From: Candidatus Aminicenantes bacterium UBA6228
GTDB taxonomy: Bacteria > Acidobacteriota > Aminicenantia > Aminicenantales > Saccharicenantaceae
Assembly: GCA_002441005.1 (NCBI GenBank)
Contig: DJWO01000010.1
Coordinates: 1 to 64,000, forward strand
Direction of reading: 5' to 3'
Length of the DNA: 64,000 bases
Part shown: piece by piece, positions 7,584-16,259 of the stretch
How the letters are laid out: each line of letters opens with the position of its first letter
How positions within the stretch are numbered: position 1 is the stretch's first letter
Translations under genes and position numbers: made by a program
The notes under the pieces: model-generated
The model's input: only the letters and a program-made list of their open reading frames with translations
What the model was told of the DNA's origin: nothing
Database searches by the model: none

Positions 7584-8705
7584 ATGAAGAAATCTTCCTG
7601 GCTGGACAATATCCCCGAAGGCAGGCTGATTTCCCTCGATGTTTATCGGGGATTGGTCATGTTGCTGCTAATCGCTGAGGTCACTGGAATATATGAACTT
7701 ATGGTAAGTCCGTCCCTCAAAGGAACAGCCCTTTATGCCATCGGCCTCCAGTTCCACCACCATCCCTGGCATGGATTAAGATTATGGGATCTGGGTCAGG
7801 GGTTGTTCATGTTTATCAGCGGCATTGCTCTGACTTTTTCTTATAACAAACGCTGGTCGCAGGGTGCTTCTCAGAAAAAATGTTTCTGGCAGGCCGTGCA
7901 GAGAGCCCTGCTCCTGTTTCTCATCGGCTGGGCACTTTACCTAATTTATCCGCCAGAAGGAGCAACCAGCTGGTCTTTTCTCCTTGATATACTTCCAATG
8001 CTGGCTGTCGGCAGCCTGGTGGCTTTTTTAATCCTGAAGTGGCCGGCTTGCTGGCAGTTAGCTTTTTCTGGGGGACTTTTAATTATAACTGAGCTCCTTT
8101 ACCGGCTCTGGCCAGTTTCCGGATTTGACCAGCCGTTCGTCCAGGGCCATAATTTTGGTGCCTACCTGGATCTTAAGCTGTGGGGAAGCAGTTCTCCTGA
8201 AGGTTGGGTAACCTTCAATATGATTCCGGCTACTGCCTATATTATCTGGGGAGTAATCGCGGGAAACATAATCAGGAGCCAGATACCATCTGCCCGGAAA
8301 TTGAGAGTTTTTATTCTGGCTGGTTTGGCTGGTATCGTAGCCGGGCTGGCTTTTGATCCGATTACCCCGGTTATTAAGAAAATATCAACCAGCTCCTTTA
8401 TGCTCCTGAGCGGCGGCTTCTGCCTTCTTTTTCTGGCTCTCTCTTATTTCATCGTTGATATATCGAAGAGGCGAAGATGGGCTCTCGTCCCGGTGGCAAT
8501 CGGTATGAATCCCCTGTTTATCTTCGTTTTTGCCCGTTCCGGCGGAGCCGATTGGTTTATGAATGTTGTCCGGCCTTTTTCCTGGGCAATCCTTGGCTGG
8601 GCCGGGAGTGGAGCAGCTGAGACAGGGACCGCCCTGGGCTGTCTGGTTCTGATGTGTGGTCTGTGCCTGGCTTTGTTTAAGAACAGGATATTTTTAAAAA
8701 TATAG
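7584..8705 (+). CDS. DUF5009/HGSNAT-like membrane acyltransferase
   Basis: Polytopic membrane protein of 373 aa related to heparan-alpha-glucosaminide N-acetyltransferase-like (DUF5009/DUF1624) proteins. Family features are the opening RLISLDVYRGLVM, the segment HHHPWHGLRLWDLGQGLFMFISG with conserved His and Asp, and about ten transmembrane helices. Such proteins are thought to pass acyl groups across the membrane to sugar amino groups. It starts 57 bp after the exosortase on the same strand, with AAGG just upstream of the ATG. Modification of an exported glycan is the likely role; the donor and acceptor are unknown. Confidence 0.75.
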   Translation: MKKSSWLDNIPEGRLISLDVYRGLVMLLLIAEVTGIYELMVSPSLKGTALYAIGLQFHHHPWHGLRLWDLGQGLFMFISGIALTFSYNKRWSQGASQKKCFWQAVQRALLLFLIGWALYLIYPPEGATSWSFLLDILPMLAVGSLVAFLILKWPACWQLAFSGGLLIITELLYRLWPVSGFDQPFVQGHNFGAYLDLKLWGSSSPEGWVTFNMIPATAYIIWGVIAGNIIRSQIPSARKLRVFILAGLAGIVAGLAFDPITPVIKKISTSSFMLLSGGFCLLFLALSYFIVDISKRRRWALVPVAIGMNPLFIFVFARSGGADWFMNVVRPFSWAILGWAGSGAAETGTALGCLVLMCGLCLALFKNRIFLKI

Positions 8706-8911
8706 GCAAAAAGTCTCCTTAAAAAGTCGATTGGCCTGAATATTTTAAAATAAGCCGGTCACCCAAGTCAGTCCTTTGCCTTAAGGAGTTAAATCATTAA
8801 TCTACTATATCTGCTCGACTCTCTGACGAAGTATTATTATTTTTAAAAACAATAGATTGACCTCTTCTTGGCCATACTCTATAGTGATAATTAGAATTCT
8901 TCAGAATCATT

Positions 8912-9958
8912 TTGATTTATCAGATGGATATAAGAATAGTTGACCCTTGCCTCAATCCCAAATGGGATAAATTGATTCTGGATAACTTTGATCCGGATAT
9001 TTTCCATTCGGCTGAATGGTGTCAGGTTCTAAAATCAGCTTATAAATTCAAGCCTGCTTATTTTTTAGCGACAGAGAATGAACGGCCAGCAGCCTTAATT
9101 CCCCTGATCAAAATCAAGAGCTTGATTACGGGTAGCCGTGGGGTAAGCCTTCCCTTTTCTGACTATTGCAATTTTCTGGGTAATGATCGTGAGGATCTTA
9201 AACTTTTGATTGAACAGATTAAAGTCTATGGAAGGCCGGAAGACTGGAAATATGTTGAGTTCCGCAGTCCAGACTTCATTGAAGAAGCAGAGCCATCTGA
9301 AATCTTTTTCACCCATGATCTGGACTTAACAAAATCATCGAGCGCCTTGTGGTCAGGCCTTAAGGACAGCTGCCGAAGAAATATAAAAAAGGCAACCAGA
9401 GAAGGATTAAAGATAAATTTTGAAAAAAGCTGGTCAGGCCTCGAGCAGTTTTACCGGCTTCAGGTCTTAACCAGGAAACGTCATGGGCTACCACCACAGC
9501 CTCTTAAGTTTTTTAAAAGTATTTATGAAAATATTATATCCAGGGACTTAGGTCTGGTGGTCAGTGCTTATTATCAGAATAAGCCAATAGCAGCTTCTGT
9601 TTATTTCCACTTCAACCAGAAGGCCTTATTCAAATATGGGGCTTCAGATCCAAAGTTTCACCATCTGAGGCCGAACAATCTCATCATGTGGGAAGCAATA
9701 GACTGGCATCGGGAAAACGGTTGTTCTACTTTCAATCTGGGAAGGACCGACCCCGGCGATGAAGGTTTGTTGAATTATAAGAGGTTATGGGGATTTAAGG
9801 AAACGGAGCTAAAATATCATCTATTTTGCTTTAAAAAAAATGGTTATATTCATTCTGCTTCCAAGGGTTTCAAGCCAACCATGACCAGACTCGCCAAATT
9901 TGTGCCATCATTTTTATTGGAGGTAATTGGCAGAATAGCCTATAAACATATTGGATAA
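8912..9958 (+). CDS. FemAB-like GNAT-fold protein, exosortase/EPS associated
   Basis: A 348-aa protein with the double GNAT fold of the FemAB/FemX family and similar to the FemAB proteins that accompany exosortase EPS loci. Recognisable are the opening HSAEWCQVLKSAY, the middle SCRRNIKKATREGL, the TRKRHGLPP motif and the C-terminal WEAIDWHRENGCSTFNLGRT and YKRLWGF. FemAB enzymes transfer aminoacyl groups from tRNA to peptidoglycan precursors; in EPS loci the acceptor is unproven. The start is either TTG 8912 or ATG 8924; neither has a good ribosome site. A decayed relative lies at 13262-14116 and a second intact one at 19638. Confidence 0.75.
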   Translation: MIYQMDIRIVDPCLNPKWDKLILDNFDPDIFHSAEWCQVLKSAYKFKPAYFLATENERPAALIPLIKIKSLITGSRGVSLPFSDYCNFLGNDREDLKLLIEQIKVYGRPEDWKYVEFRSPDFIEEAEPSEIFFTHDLDLTKSSSALWSGLKDSCRRNIKKATREGLKINFEKSWSGLEQFYRLQVLTRKRHGLPPQPLKFFKSIYENIISRDLGLVVSAYYQNKPIAASVYFHFNQKALFKYGASDPKFHHLRPNNLIMWEAIDWHRENGCSTFNLGRTDPGDEGLLNYKRLWGFKETELKYHLFCFKKNGYIHSASKGFKPTMTRLAKFVPSFLLEVIGRIAYKHIG

Positions 9959-10210
9959 AAAAACAAGGCTAAATCGCTTTTCAGATTTTCAACGACCCCT
10001 TAACCGCTCTCAATAGAAGGCATCTGGATATCATCTCCTTAAAGCTTTCTGCTGAATAAAAAAAAGATCCAAATAGTATCGGCAGAAATTATCGGTAAAT
10101 TTGACAATTAATAATGGAGTTGTTTAGTATATTAGATGTTAAGTTTATAAACTTCATTTATTGATCTCTTAGGAAAGGGGCAGGAGGATAATCTCCTCTG
10201 ATTATTTGAA
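9959..10210. other. Intergenic region with candidate promoter
   Basis: No coding signal is seen. TTGACA at 10101-10106 is followed by A+T-rich sequence with TTAGTA after 17 bp and TATATT after 21 bp, so a promoter for the methyltransferase gene at 10211 is likely here, but its -10 is ambiguous. Confidence 0.35.
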
Positions 10211-10981
10211 ATGAGAGTGGATAGCCGGCAATTAGAAAATCAACGTCTTTCAGGTCTGTCGCAGGACAATTATCCTTTTTACCATGAACGCCACCGGATT
10301 TTTCCAGCAGTCTTCGAAAATAGAAATCATAAAAGGGTTTTGGATATTTCAGCAGGGATAGGGGTTGTCGCCAGACAGATAAAAGAACAATATCCATGTG
10401 ATTTATTCTGTAATGAAGTCAGCGAAGCCTGCCTTAACGAACTTAAGAAGTTAAATGTGCCAGTTACCAGTTATGATCTTGATACGGAAGGAAGAATTCC
10501 ATTCGAAGACAACTCATTTGATGCTATAATCTGCCTGGCCACTTTAGAACATTTGATTAACATAGATAATTTTGTCAAGGAGCTTAACCGGATACTAAAA
10601 AAAGAAGGCCGGCTTTATTTATCCGTTCCCAATTATGCCGGCTGGAAGTCTACCCTAACTATTCTTCGCGGCCGTTCCTTTCACGACCCGCTCCATGAGC
10701 CATCTCGTTATGAGTTCTATGCTCATGTCAGATATTTTACTTACAAAACATTGCTGGAATACATGGCCCACTTTGGTTTCATTGCCGATTCGACTTATCT
10801 GGCTTTGCCACAATCAAGTTCAAAGATAAAAAGGTTAAGATCTAAATTGCCTTTTATAATCCCTCTCTTGAGGGCTTTATCTGGCTTTACTTACCTTTTA
10901 TCAGCCCGATGGCATGAAGAGCCTGTAATTTGTTTTGCCAAGTCAGGCCAACCGGTCAAACACAGGAAAAAAATCGTGTGA
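10211..10981 (+). CDS. Class I SAM-dependent methyltransferase
   Basis: A 256-aa Rossmann-fold methyltransferase. Motif I is degenerate but clear (VLDISAGIGVVARQI, about residues 42-56), followed by the acidic loop (CNEVSEACL) and motif IV/post-I DNSFDAIICLATLEHL, typical of Methyltransf_11/UbiE-like enzymes. Its gene is read into by the next gene through a 4-bp GTGA overlap, linking it to the ATP-grasp protein. Methylation of a sugar or lipid-linked intermediate fits the surroundings, but the substrate is not evident. Confidence 0.8.
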   Translation: MRVDSRQLENQRLSGLSQDNYPFYHERHRIFPAVFENRNHKRVLDISAGIGVVARQIKEQYPCDLFCNEVSEACLNELKKLNVPVTSYDLDTEGRIPFEDNSFDAIICLATLEHLINIDNFVKELNRILKKEGRLYLSVPNYAGWKSTLTILRGRSFHDPLHEPSRYEFYAHVRYFTYKTLLEYMAHFGFIADSTYLALPQSSSKIKRLRSKLPFIIPLLRALSGFTYLLSARWHEEPVICFAKSGQPVKHRKKIV

Positions 10982-12168
10982 ATTCTGGGAAGTCAATGGA
11001 ATCCAGACCAGTACCAGTCATCGTTGTTTTTTCTCATATAATCGGTCTGCCAATCATCCGAACGCTCGGGAAAGAAGGTATCCCTATTGTGGCTGTTCAT
11101 TATCAAAACAATGAATTTTCACAATATTCTAAATACGTCTTAAGACGATACAAAATGATTTCCCCTCTGATTGACGAAGCTAAATTTATTGAAGAGCTAA
11201 TCTCTTTATCTGGGGACTATAAAGGAGCTCTATTAGTTCCTGCTGATGATTCCGCTGTCATTCCGCTGTCAAAATATAAGAATAAACTTGCGACTTATTT
11301 CAAAGTAGCGGTTAATGACTGGGAAATAACAAATGTCTGTATTGAAAAACAGAAAACATATGAACTGGCTAAAAAGCTCTCTATCCCCTGTCCTCAAACT
11401 GCCTTCTGTAATTCATTAGAGCATCTGCCTGAACTTTCCAAAGATTTTAGTTTTCCATTTCTTTTGAAACCAAGTCAGAGCCATCTTTTTTTTCGGCTAT
11501 TTAAAAAAAAGGCTTTTGTGATAAATAACGATGATGATCTGCTTTTTTATTCAAGCCTGTTAAATAAGTTCGAACTTAGCTTTGTATTGCAGGAAATAAT
11601 CCCTGGGCCTCCATCCAATGGTGTCAACTATAATTCTTACTTGATAAATCATGTTCCAGTGGCAGAATTCACCGCCCAAAAAATAAGAATCGATCCGCCT
11701 TTTTTCGGCTCTCCCCGCGTGATCGTCAGCCAGAAGATTCCTGAAATAATAGAGCCAGGAAGAAAACTGCTAGCCGCTCTCAATTATGAGGGTTTCTCTT
11801 GTGTCGAATTTAAAAAAGACCAGCGCGACCAAGTCTATAAGTTAATGGAAATAAATGCCAGGCCCAATCTCTCTGGTGCCCTGGCCGTCAGGGCTGGAAT
11901 AAATTTTCCTTTAATTATGTATCAACACTTAGTTAGCGGGACGATCCTGGCCTCAAATTCATTTATTGAGAACATCTACTGGATTGACCTTCAAAAGGAT
12001 TTATACAGGTTTTTTGCCTCAAGAAAAATAGAGGGCATTTCATTCTCAGACTATATCAGACCATATAAAGAAAAACACATTTTTGCGGTTTTGTCCTTAT
12101 CCGATCCTGGGCCCTTCAGGCATCGAACCTGGATATTATTAAAAGAGTTACTTTTTAGAAAAACTTAG
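10978..12168 (+). CDS. ATP-grasp ligase (carboxylate-amine ligase-like)
   Basis: ATP-grasp enzyme. The N-terminal part is a pre-ATP-grasp Rossmann domain (VFSHIIGLPIIRTLGKEGI). The ATP-binding core includes PFLLKPSQS, a QEIIPGPPSN hinge and the metal-binding EINARPNLSGAL motif near the C-terminal third. It probably forms an amide or ester bond between a carboxylate and an amine using ATP. I choose GTG at 10978, which overlaps the upstream stop codon (GTGA) and has AGGA about ten bases before it; ATG 10996 is an alternative, and an in-frame ATG at 10930 lies inside the previous gene. Flanked by two methyltransferases, it may install an amino acid or similar group on a glycan precursor. Confidence 0.75.
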   Translation: MNSGKSMESRPVPVIVVFSHIIGLPIIRTLGKEGIPIVAVHYQNNEFSQYSKYVLRRYKMISPLIDEAKFIEELISLSGDYKGALLVPADDSAVIPLSKYKNKLATYFKVAVNDWEITNVCIEKQKTYELAKKLSIPCPQTAFCNSLEHLPELSKDFSFPFLLKPSQSHLFFRLFKKKAFVINNDDDLLFYSSLLNKFELSFVLQEIIPGPPSNGVNYNSYLINHVPVAEFTAQKIRIDPPFFGSPRVIVSQKIPEIIEPGRKLLAALNYEGFSCVEFKKDQRDQVYKLMEINARPNLSGALAVRAGINFPLIMYQHLVSGTILASNSFIENIYWIDLQKDLYRFFASRKIEGISFSDYIRPYKEKHIFAVLSLSDPGPFRHRTWILLKELLFRKT

Positions 12169-12185
12169 CTTAAAATAGGAAGAAC

Positions 12186-13091
12186 GTGTCCGATAAAGAG
12201 ATTAGAACCTGGGAGGCCGAAGAATTTAAACATCATATAGACTTACCCTGGCAACAATACCTGGATCGCTTAGAAAAAGGCCTATTAAAGAGAGCGCTTA
12301 AACCTACCAGTTGGTTTGTTGATCTGGGTGGAGGTGACGGACGGCTTCATGAGGTATACAAGGATGTCTCCCAACATAAGGTTATTGTTGATTACTCCCT
12401 GGACATGCTGCTGGCGGCCCAAAAAAAGATCACTGACCCTCGAAACCAAAACACTTACCTTATCGCCGCTGATATAACTAATTTACCTTTTCAATCTAAT
12501 GTTTTCGATGGCGGTCTGATGCTCCGGGTAATTCACCATATCCGGGAACCATCATCCGCTCTTGAAGAAGCTAATAGAATCCTGAAGCCCGGGAGTTCCT
12601 TGTTTTTTGAATATCAAAATAAAAAAAATATTAATTCGATATTAAAAGCAGTTATGGGCTTTACATCATTTAAGAATATTTTAGATCAATCTCCCTTAGA
12701 GGTTAAGCCCTTATTCTGGAACTACTCTCCGGGTTATATTGAAGGCCTGGTCAGACAGTATTTTTATATAGATCAAGTCTATGGAGGAGGGATTTTCTGG
12801 AACAGGAAACTCATAACTACCAGGGTTAAAAAACTTGAAGACCTTGATCTTATGTTGGCGCCATTGTTGGGCAAAATAAAACTTACTCATCAGCTATTTA
12901 TGGAGTTGCGAGTAAAAAAAGAGGTAAAGGAAGATAAGACTTTCGGAAAGACACCGGGAAATAACATCTTGAGCATCTTGCAGTGTAACAGATGTAAGAT
13001 AGGAAGTTTAGAATATTTTAAGGGAAGCTTGAAATGTGAACAGTGCGGAAGAATGTTTCTCTTGTCTAACAATATAATTGATTTTAGATAA
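12186..13091 (+). CDS. SAM methyltransferase with C-terminal zinc ribbon
   Basis: A 301-aa protein. Residues about 40-150 are a class I methyltransferase domain (FVDLGGGDGRLHEV motif I; ADITNLPFQSNVFDGGLMLRV motif IV region). The last 35 residues are a Trm112-like zinc ribbon with paired cysteines (CNRC and CEQC). This combination is seen in methyltransferases of EPS/O-antigen loci. The GTG start has AGGAAG five bases upstream, and the gene follows the ATP-grasp gene by 17 bp. The substrate is unknown. Confidence 0.75.
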   Translation: MSDKEIRTWEAEEFKHHIDLPWQQYLDRLEKGLLKRALKPTSWFVDLGGGDGRLHEVYKDVSQHKVIVDYSLDMLLAAQKKITDPRNQNTYLIAADITNLPFQSNVFDGGLMLRVIHHIREPSSALEEANRILKPGSSLFFEYQNKKNINSILKAVMGFTSFKNILDQSPLEVKPLFWNYSPGYIEGLVRQYFYIDQVYGGGIFWNRKLITTRVKKLEDLDLMLAPLLGKIKLTHQLFMELRVKKEVKEDKTFGKTPGNNILSILQCNRCKIGSLEYFKGSLKCEQCGRMFLLSNNIIDFR

Positions 13092-13261
13092 TATATAGAC
13101 GAGACAACTTATTAGCCTCCAGGGTTCAAATATCGGACCTCTCTGGCTAATGCTTATTTAATCAGTTAATTAGCTAAGACTAATTCCTTTTAAGTATAAA
13201 TAGCAAACAGGCCAACGCCTTGAACATAGTAGCCTGGCCCCAATGAATCATTGGGACCTTG

Positions 13262-14116
13262 GATAAAAAACTAATCTGTGCCCTTCTAACTACCATTTTT
13301 GATCCGCTGGTTTCAAACAAAGAGCAACTATCAATTTTGTTATCTCAGGCTTTATCTCTATTAAAATTTACCAGCAGTTCAAAATTGATTATTAAAACTT
13401 TGAGAACCATTAACTTCTAGCCCGAGACAGAAGCGTTCAAAGACAATAGTTTTCGCTACCATTACCTTGATCTTAATAAAGACTTAAATACGCTCTGGAA
13501 GCAAGCCCACCGTTCATGCTGCCGGCAGCATATTAATAAAGCAGCCCAAAAGGGAGTCTAAGTCAGACTGGCTGAAAATAAGAATGACCTCAGGCTCTTT
13601 TATCAGTTATATTCGTCCACCAGAAAACGCCACGGCTTACCAGCCATCCCTTACATCTATTTTGAGACAATCTGGGATATTTACCAGCCACTAAATTACG
13701 CCTATTTTTTGCTGGCTGAGTATGAGCATTCAGTCATATCTTTTTTAATGTCCTTTAAATTCAAAGATAAGTTTTCTGCTGAGGCTCTTGGCTGGGATGA
13801 TGAGTTTCGCTGGCTGACCCCGTCAGCCATAACTTTCTGGGAAACAATAAAGCTGGCTAAGCAGCTTGGTTGCCGGCAGTTTGATTTCGGGCGAACTTCA
13901 CTCAACAATGAGAACTTGATAAGATTTAAGCGGCATTGGGGCTCAGAGGAAATTGAAATGCCTCAATATATATTTGGTTCTGATAAAATAAACTCCCGAG
14001 GAAATCCCCAAGATTCATTGGTAAGAAATAGCAGTCTGGCTACTCTCATCAAATGCTGTCCGGATTTCGTTTATAACTTATTCAGCCGGTTTTATTACTA
14101 TAATTTTGCAGGCTAA
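13262..14116 (+). pseudogene. Decayed FemAB-like gene
   Basis: One reading frame across this interval encodes a FemAB-like protein similar to the product at 8912, but it is broken by TAG at 13418-13420 and TAA at 13559-13561. Between and after the stops the similarity is plain: FRYHYLDLNKDL, HRSCCRQHINKAA, then STRKRHGLPAIP (compare TRKRHGLPP in the intact gene), and finally the C-terminal GNAT half from 13709 (CRQFDFGRTS, RFKRHWG). About 70 N-terminal residues are missing, and no start codon in frame is visible. The 135-residue remnant from 13709 has no ribosome site. It is best read as a pseudogene left by duplication or transfer of a FemAB gene. Confidence 0.8.
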
Positions 14117-14225
14117 GCCATAAACATTTCAAGAATGGCCAACAGGAAGGCCTTCCCCGGACCGATAGATCTTCCAGACTCTTGAATTTTAGCAGGGCAA
14201 ACTGATAGTATAATAAGCAAAGCCA

Positions 14226-16259
14226 ATGAATATTAACTACTATTATTACTATTTTAAGCCTGTTGTCCCTCGCCGGCTGCAGATTTATTTACGCCGGAAA
14301 ATAGCGCTGGCCAAGAAAAGACTACAAGTCGATATCTGGCCTATACACCCGGAAGCAGCTGATAAGCCCCAAGGCTGGACAGGCTGGCCGGGGGGGAAAA
14401 AATTTGCTCTGGTTCTCTCCCACGATGTTGATTCAATTAAAGGCTATAATAAATGCCTCCAGCTGATGAATCTTGAGCTTGAAACCGGCTTTAAATCTAC
14501 GTTTAATTTTGTGCCTAAGGGTTATGAATGTTCGCCTGAAATCAGGCGTATTCTGACCGTCAATGGCTTCCAGATCGGGCTCCACGGCCTAACTCATGAT
14601 GGCCGTATTTTCCAGAATAAAAAGAAGTTTAATCAGGCTGTGCCTAAAATCAATGCTTTTCTTCATGACTGGCAGATAAAAGGCTTCTCCTCACCTTCGA
14701 TGCTGGGTAATCTCGACTGGATTTCCCAGCTCGACATAGATTACGACTGCTCAACTTTTGATACCGACCCCTTTGAACCTCAGGCTAATGATGTGGAGAC
14801 TATCTTCCCTTTTATAGTTATAAACAGCAGCCGGACCAGAAGCTTCGTGGAGCTTCCCTATACTCTTCCTCAGGACCACTGCCTTTTTATTATTCTAAAG
14901 GAAAAAGACATAGGTCTCTGGCAGAAAAAACTCGACTGGATTGTCAGTCATGGAGGCATGGCCTTACTCAATACTCATCCCGATTATATGAGTTTTAACG
15001 GCGAACAGGCAGAAAAGGAAACTTACCCGGCTGATTACTATCGGGATTTCCTCCTTTACATCAAAGAAAAATATGCGGGGCAGTACTGGAATGCTACCCA
15101 CGCGGAGGTGGCTTCATTCTGGAAAGAAAATATGGGCCACCAGAAATTTTTTATTTCCGGTCCGTATAAGCATTCTGCTCTCAGTCATCTGAAAAAAAAC
15201 ATCTGGATTGACCTGGATAATACCCCGCATGTGCCATTTTTTATTCCAATTAAGAATGAATTAAAAAAGCGCGGTCACCGGGTCATTTTGACCGCCAGAG
15301 ACGCTTATCAGGTCAAAGAGCTGGCCCAGCAAAATGGCCTGTTTTTTAAAACGATTGGCCGCCATTATGGCAAGAACAAAATCAAAAAACTGATTGGCTG
15401 GTTCTATAGATCACTGCAACTTATTCCGTTTGTCATAGCCAACAAGCCGGACATAGCCCTTTCTCATGGCTCACGCTCTCAGATTTTTATTGCTAATCTT
15501 TTTGGGATCCCAACTATTTTAATCGCTGATTATGAGTACAGCCGGGCTGCTCCGTTTTCTCGCCCGCGCTGGATGATTGTGCCTGAAATGATACAAACAG
15601 CTGATTTACCCTCGAAAAAGGTGATGACATACAGTGGGCTCAAAGAGGATGTCTATGTTCCATTTTTTGAGCCAGATGAATCTATTTTAAAAGAACTGCA
15701 GATTTCGGATAATGAACTGATAATTTCTATTCGGCCACCAGCCATAGAAGCTCATTATCATAATCCAGAAAGCGAAAAGTTATTCTACGAATTCATTGAT
15801 TGGATACTGACTGTTTCTCCAGCCAGAATTATTCTTTTGCCCAGGAATAAAAAACAGGAAAATGAGATCAGGCATAGGAGGCCTCTATGGTTTAAAGATG
15901 ACCGGGTAAAAATTCCACCTCGGGTTCTAAATGGTCTTGACCTCCTTTATTTTTCTGATCTGGTGGTGAGTGGCGGCGGAACCATGAACCGGGAGGCGGC
16001 TTCTCTTGGTATTCCGGTTTATAGCATTTTTCGCGGGCCTATTGGACGGATAGACAAGAAACTGGAAGAAGAAGGACGCCTAACATTGATCTCTTCGCCC
16101 GCTGACTTTTCTAAAATCAAACTGGAAAAGCGGGAAAAGATGCTGCCGATTGACCTCAGGGCCAGACCGGCGCTGGAGCAAATTATAAAAAATATCGAAG
16201 AAATTATTAATCTGGAATTCGGGCTGCGCCAAGAGACCAGGAATAACGGGAATAATTAG
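14226..16259 (+). CDS. Polysaccharide deacetylase-like / DUF354 glycosyltransferase fusion
   Basis: A 677-aa two-domain protein. Residues about 58-310 match NodB-type polysaccharide deacetylases: SHDVDS (Asp67/Asp69), the HGLTH metal pair (His120, His124) and the late LNTHPDYM motif. Residues about 325-665 match DUF354/GT-B-like glycosyltransferases: WIDLDNTPHVPFFIP, DIALSHGSRSQ and DLVVSGGGTMNREAASLGIPV. There is no signal peptide, so it acts on the cytosolic face. The frame is continuous, with no internal ribosome site at the junction. TATAAT sits at 14209-14214, giving a very short leader and no Shine-Dalgarno. WecB-type epimerase begins on the base after its stop. It probably links a sugar transfer with deacetylation of the same glycan. 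Confidence 0.8.
   Translation: MNINYYYYYFKPVVPRRLQIYLRRKIALAKKRLQVDIWPIHPEAADKPQGWTGWPGGKKFALVLSHDVDSIKGYNKCLQLMNLELETGFKSTFNFVPKGYECSPEIRRILTVNGFQIGLHGLTHDGRIFQNKKKFNQAVPKINAFLHDWQIKGFSSPSMLGNLDWISQLDIDYDCSTFDTDPFEPQANDVETIFPFIVINSSRTRSFVELPYTLPQDHCLFIILKEKDIGLWQKKLDWIVSHGGMALLNTHPDYMSFNGEQAEKETYPADYYRDFLLYIKEKYAGQYWNATHAEVASFWKENMGHQKFFISGPYKHSALSHLKKNIWIDLDNTPHVPFFIPIKNELKKRGHRVILTARDAYQVKELAQQNGLFFKTIGRHYGKNKIKKLIGWFYRSLQLIPFVIANKPDIALSHGSRSQIFIANLFGIPTILIADYEYSRAAPFSRPRWMIVPEMIQTADLPSKKVMTYSGLKEDVYVPFFEPDESILKELQISDNELIISIRPPAIEAHYHNPESEKLFYEFIDWILTVSPARIILLPRNKKQENEIRHRRPLWFKDDRVKIPPRVLNGLDLLYFSDLVVSGGGTMNREAASLGIPVYSIFRGPIGRIDKKLEEEGRLTLISSPADFSKIKLEKREKMLPIDLRARPALEQIIKNIEEIINLEFGLRQETRNNGNN

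Noticed and set aside
8715..8788. Inverted repeat CTCCTTAA / TTAAGGAG as a terminator
   Set aside because: Arms are 58 bases apart and no U-run follows; likely chance.
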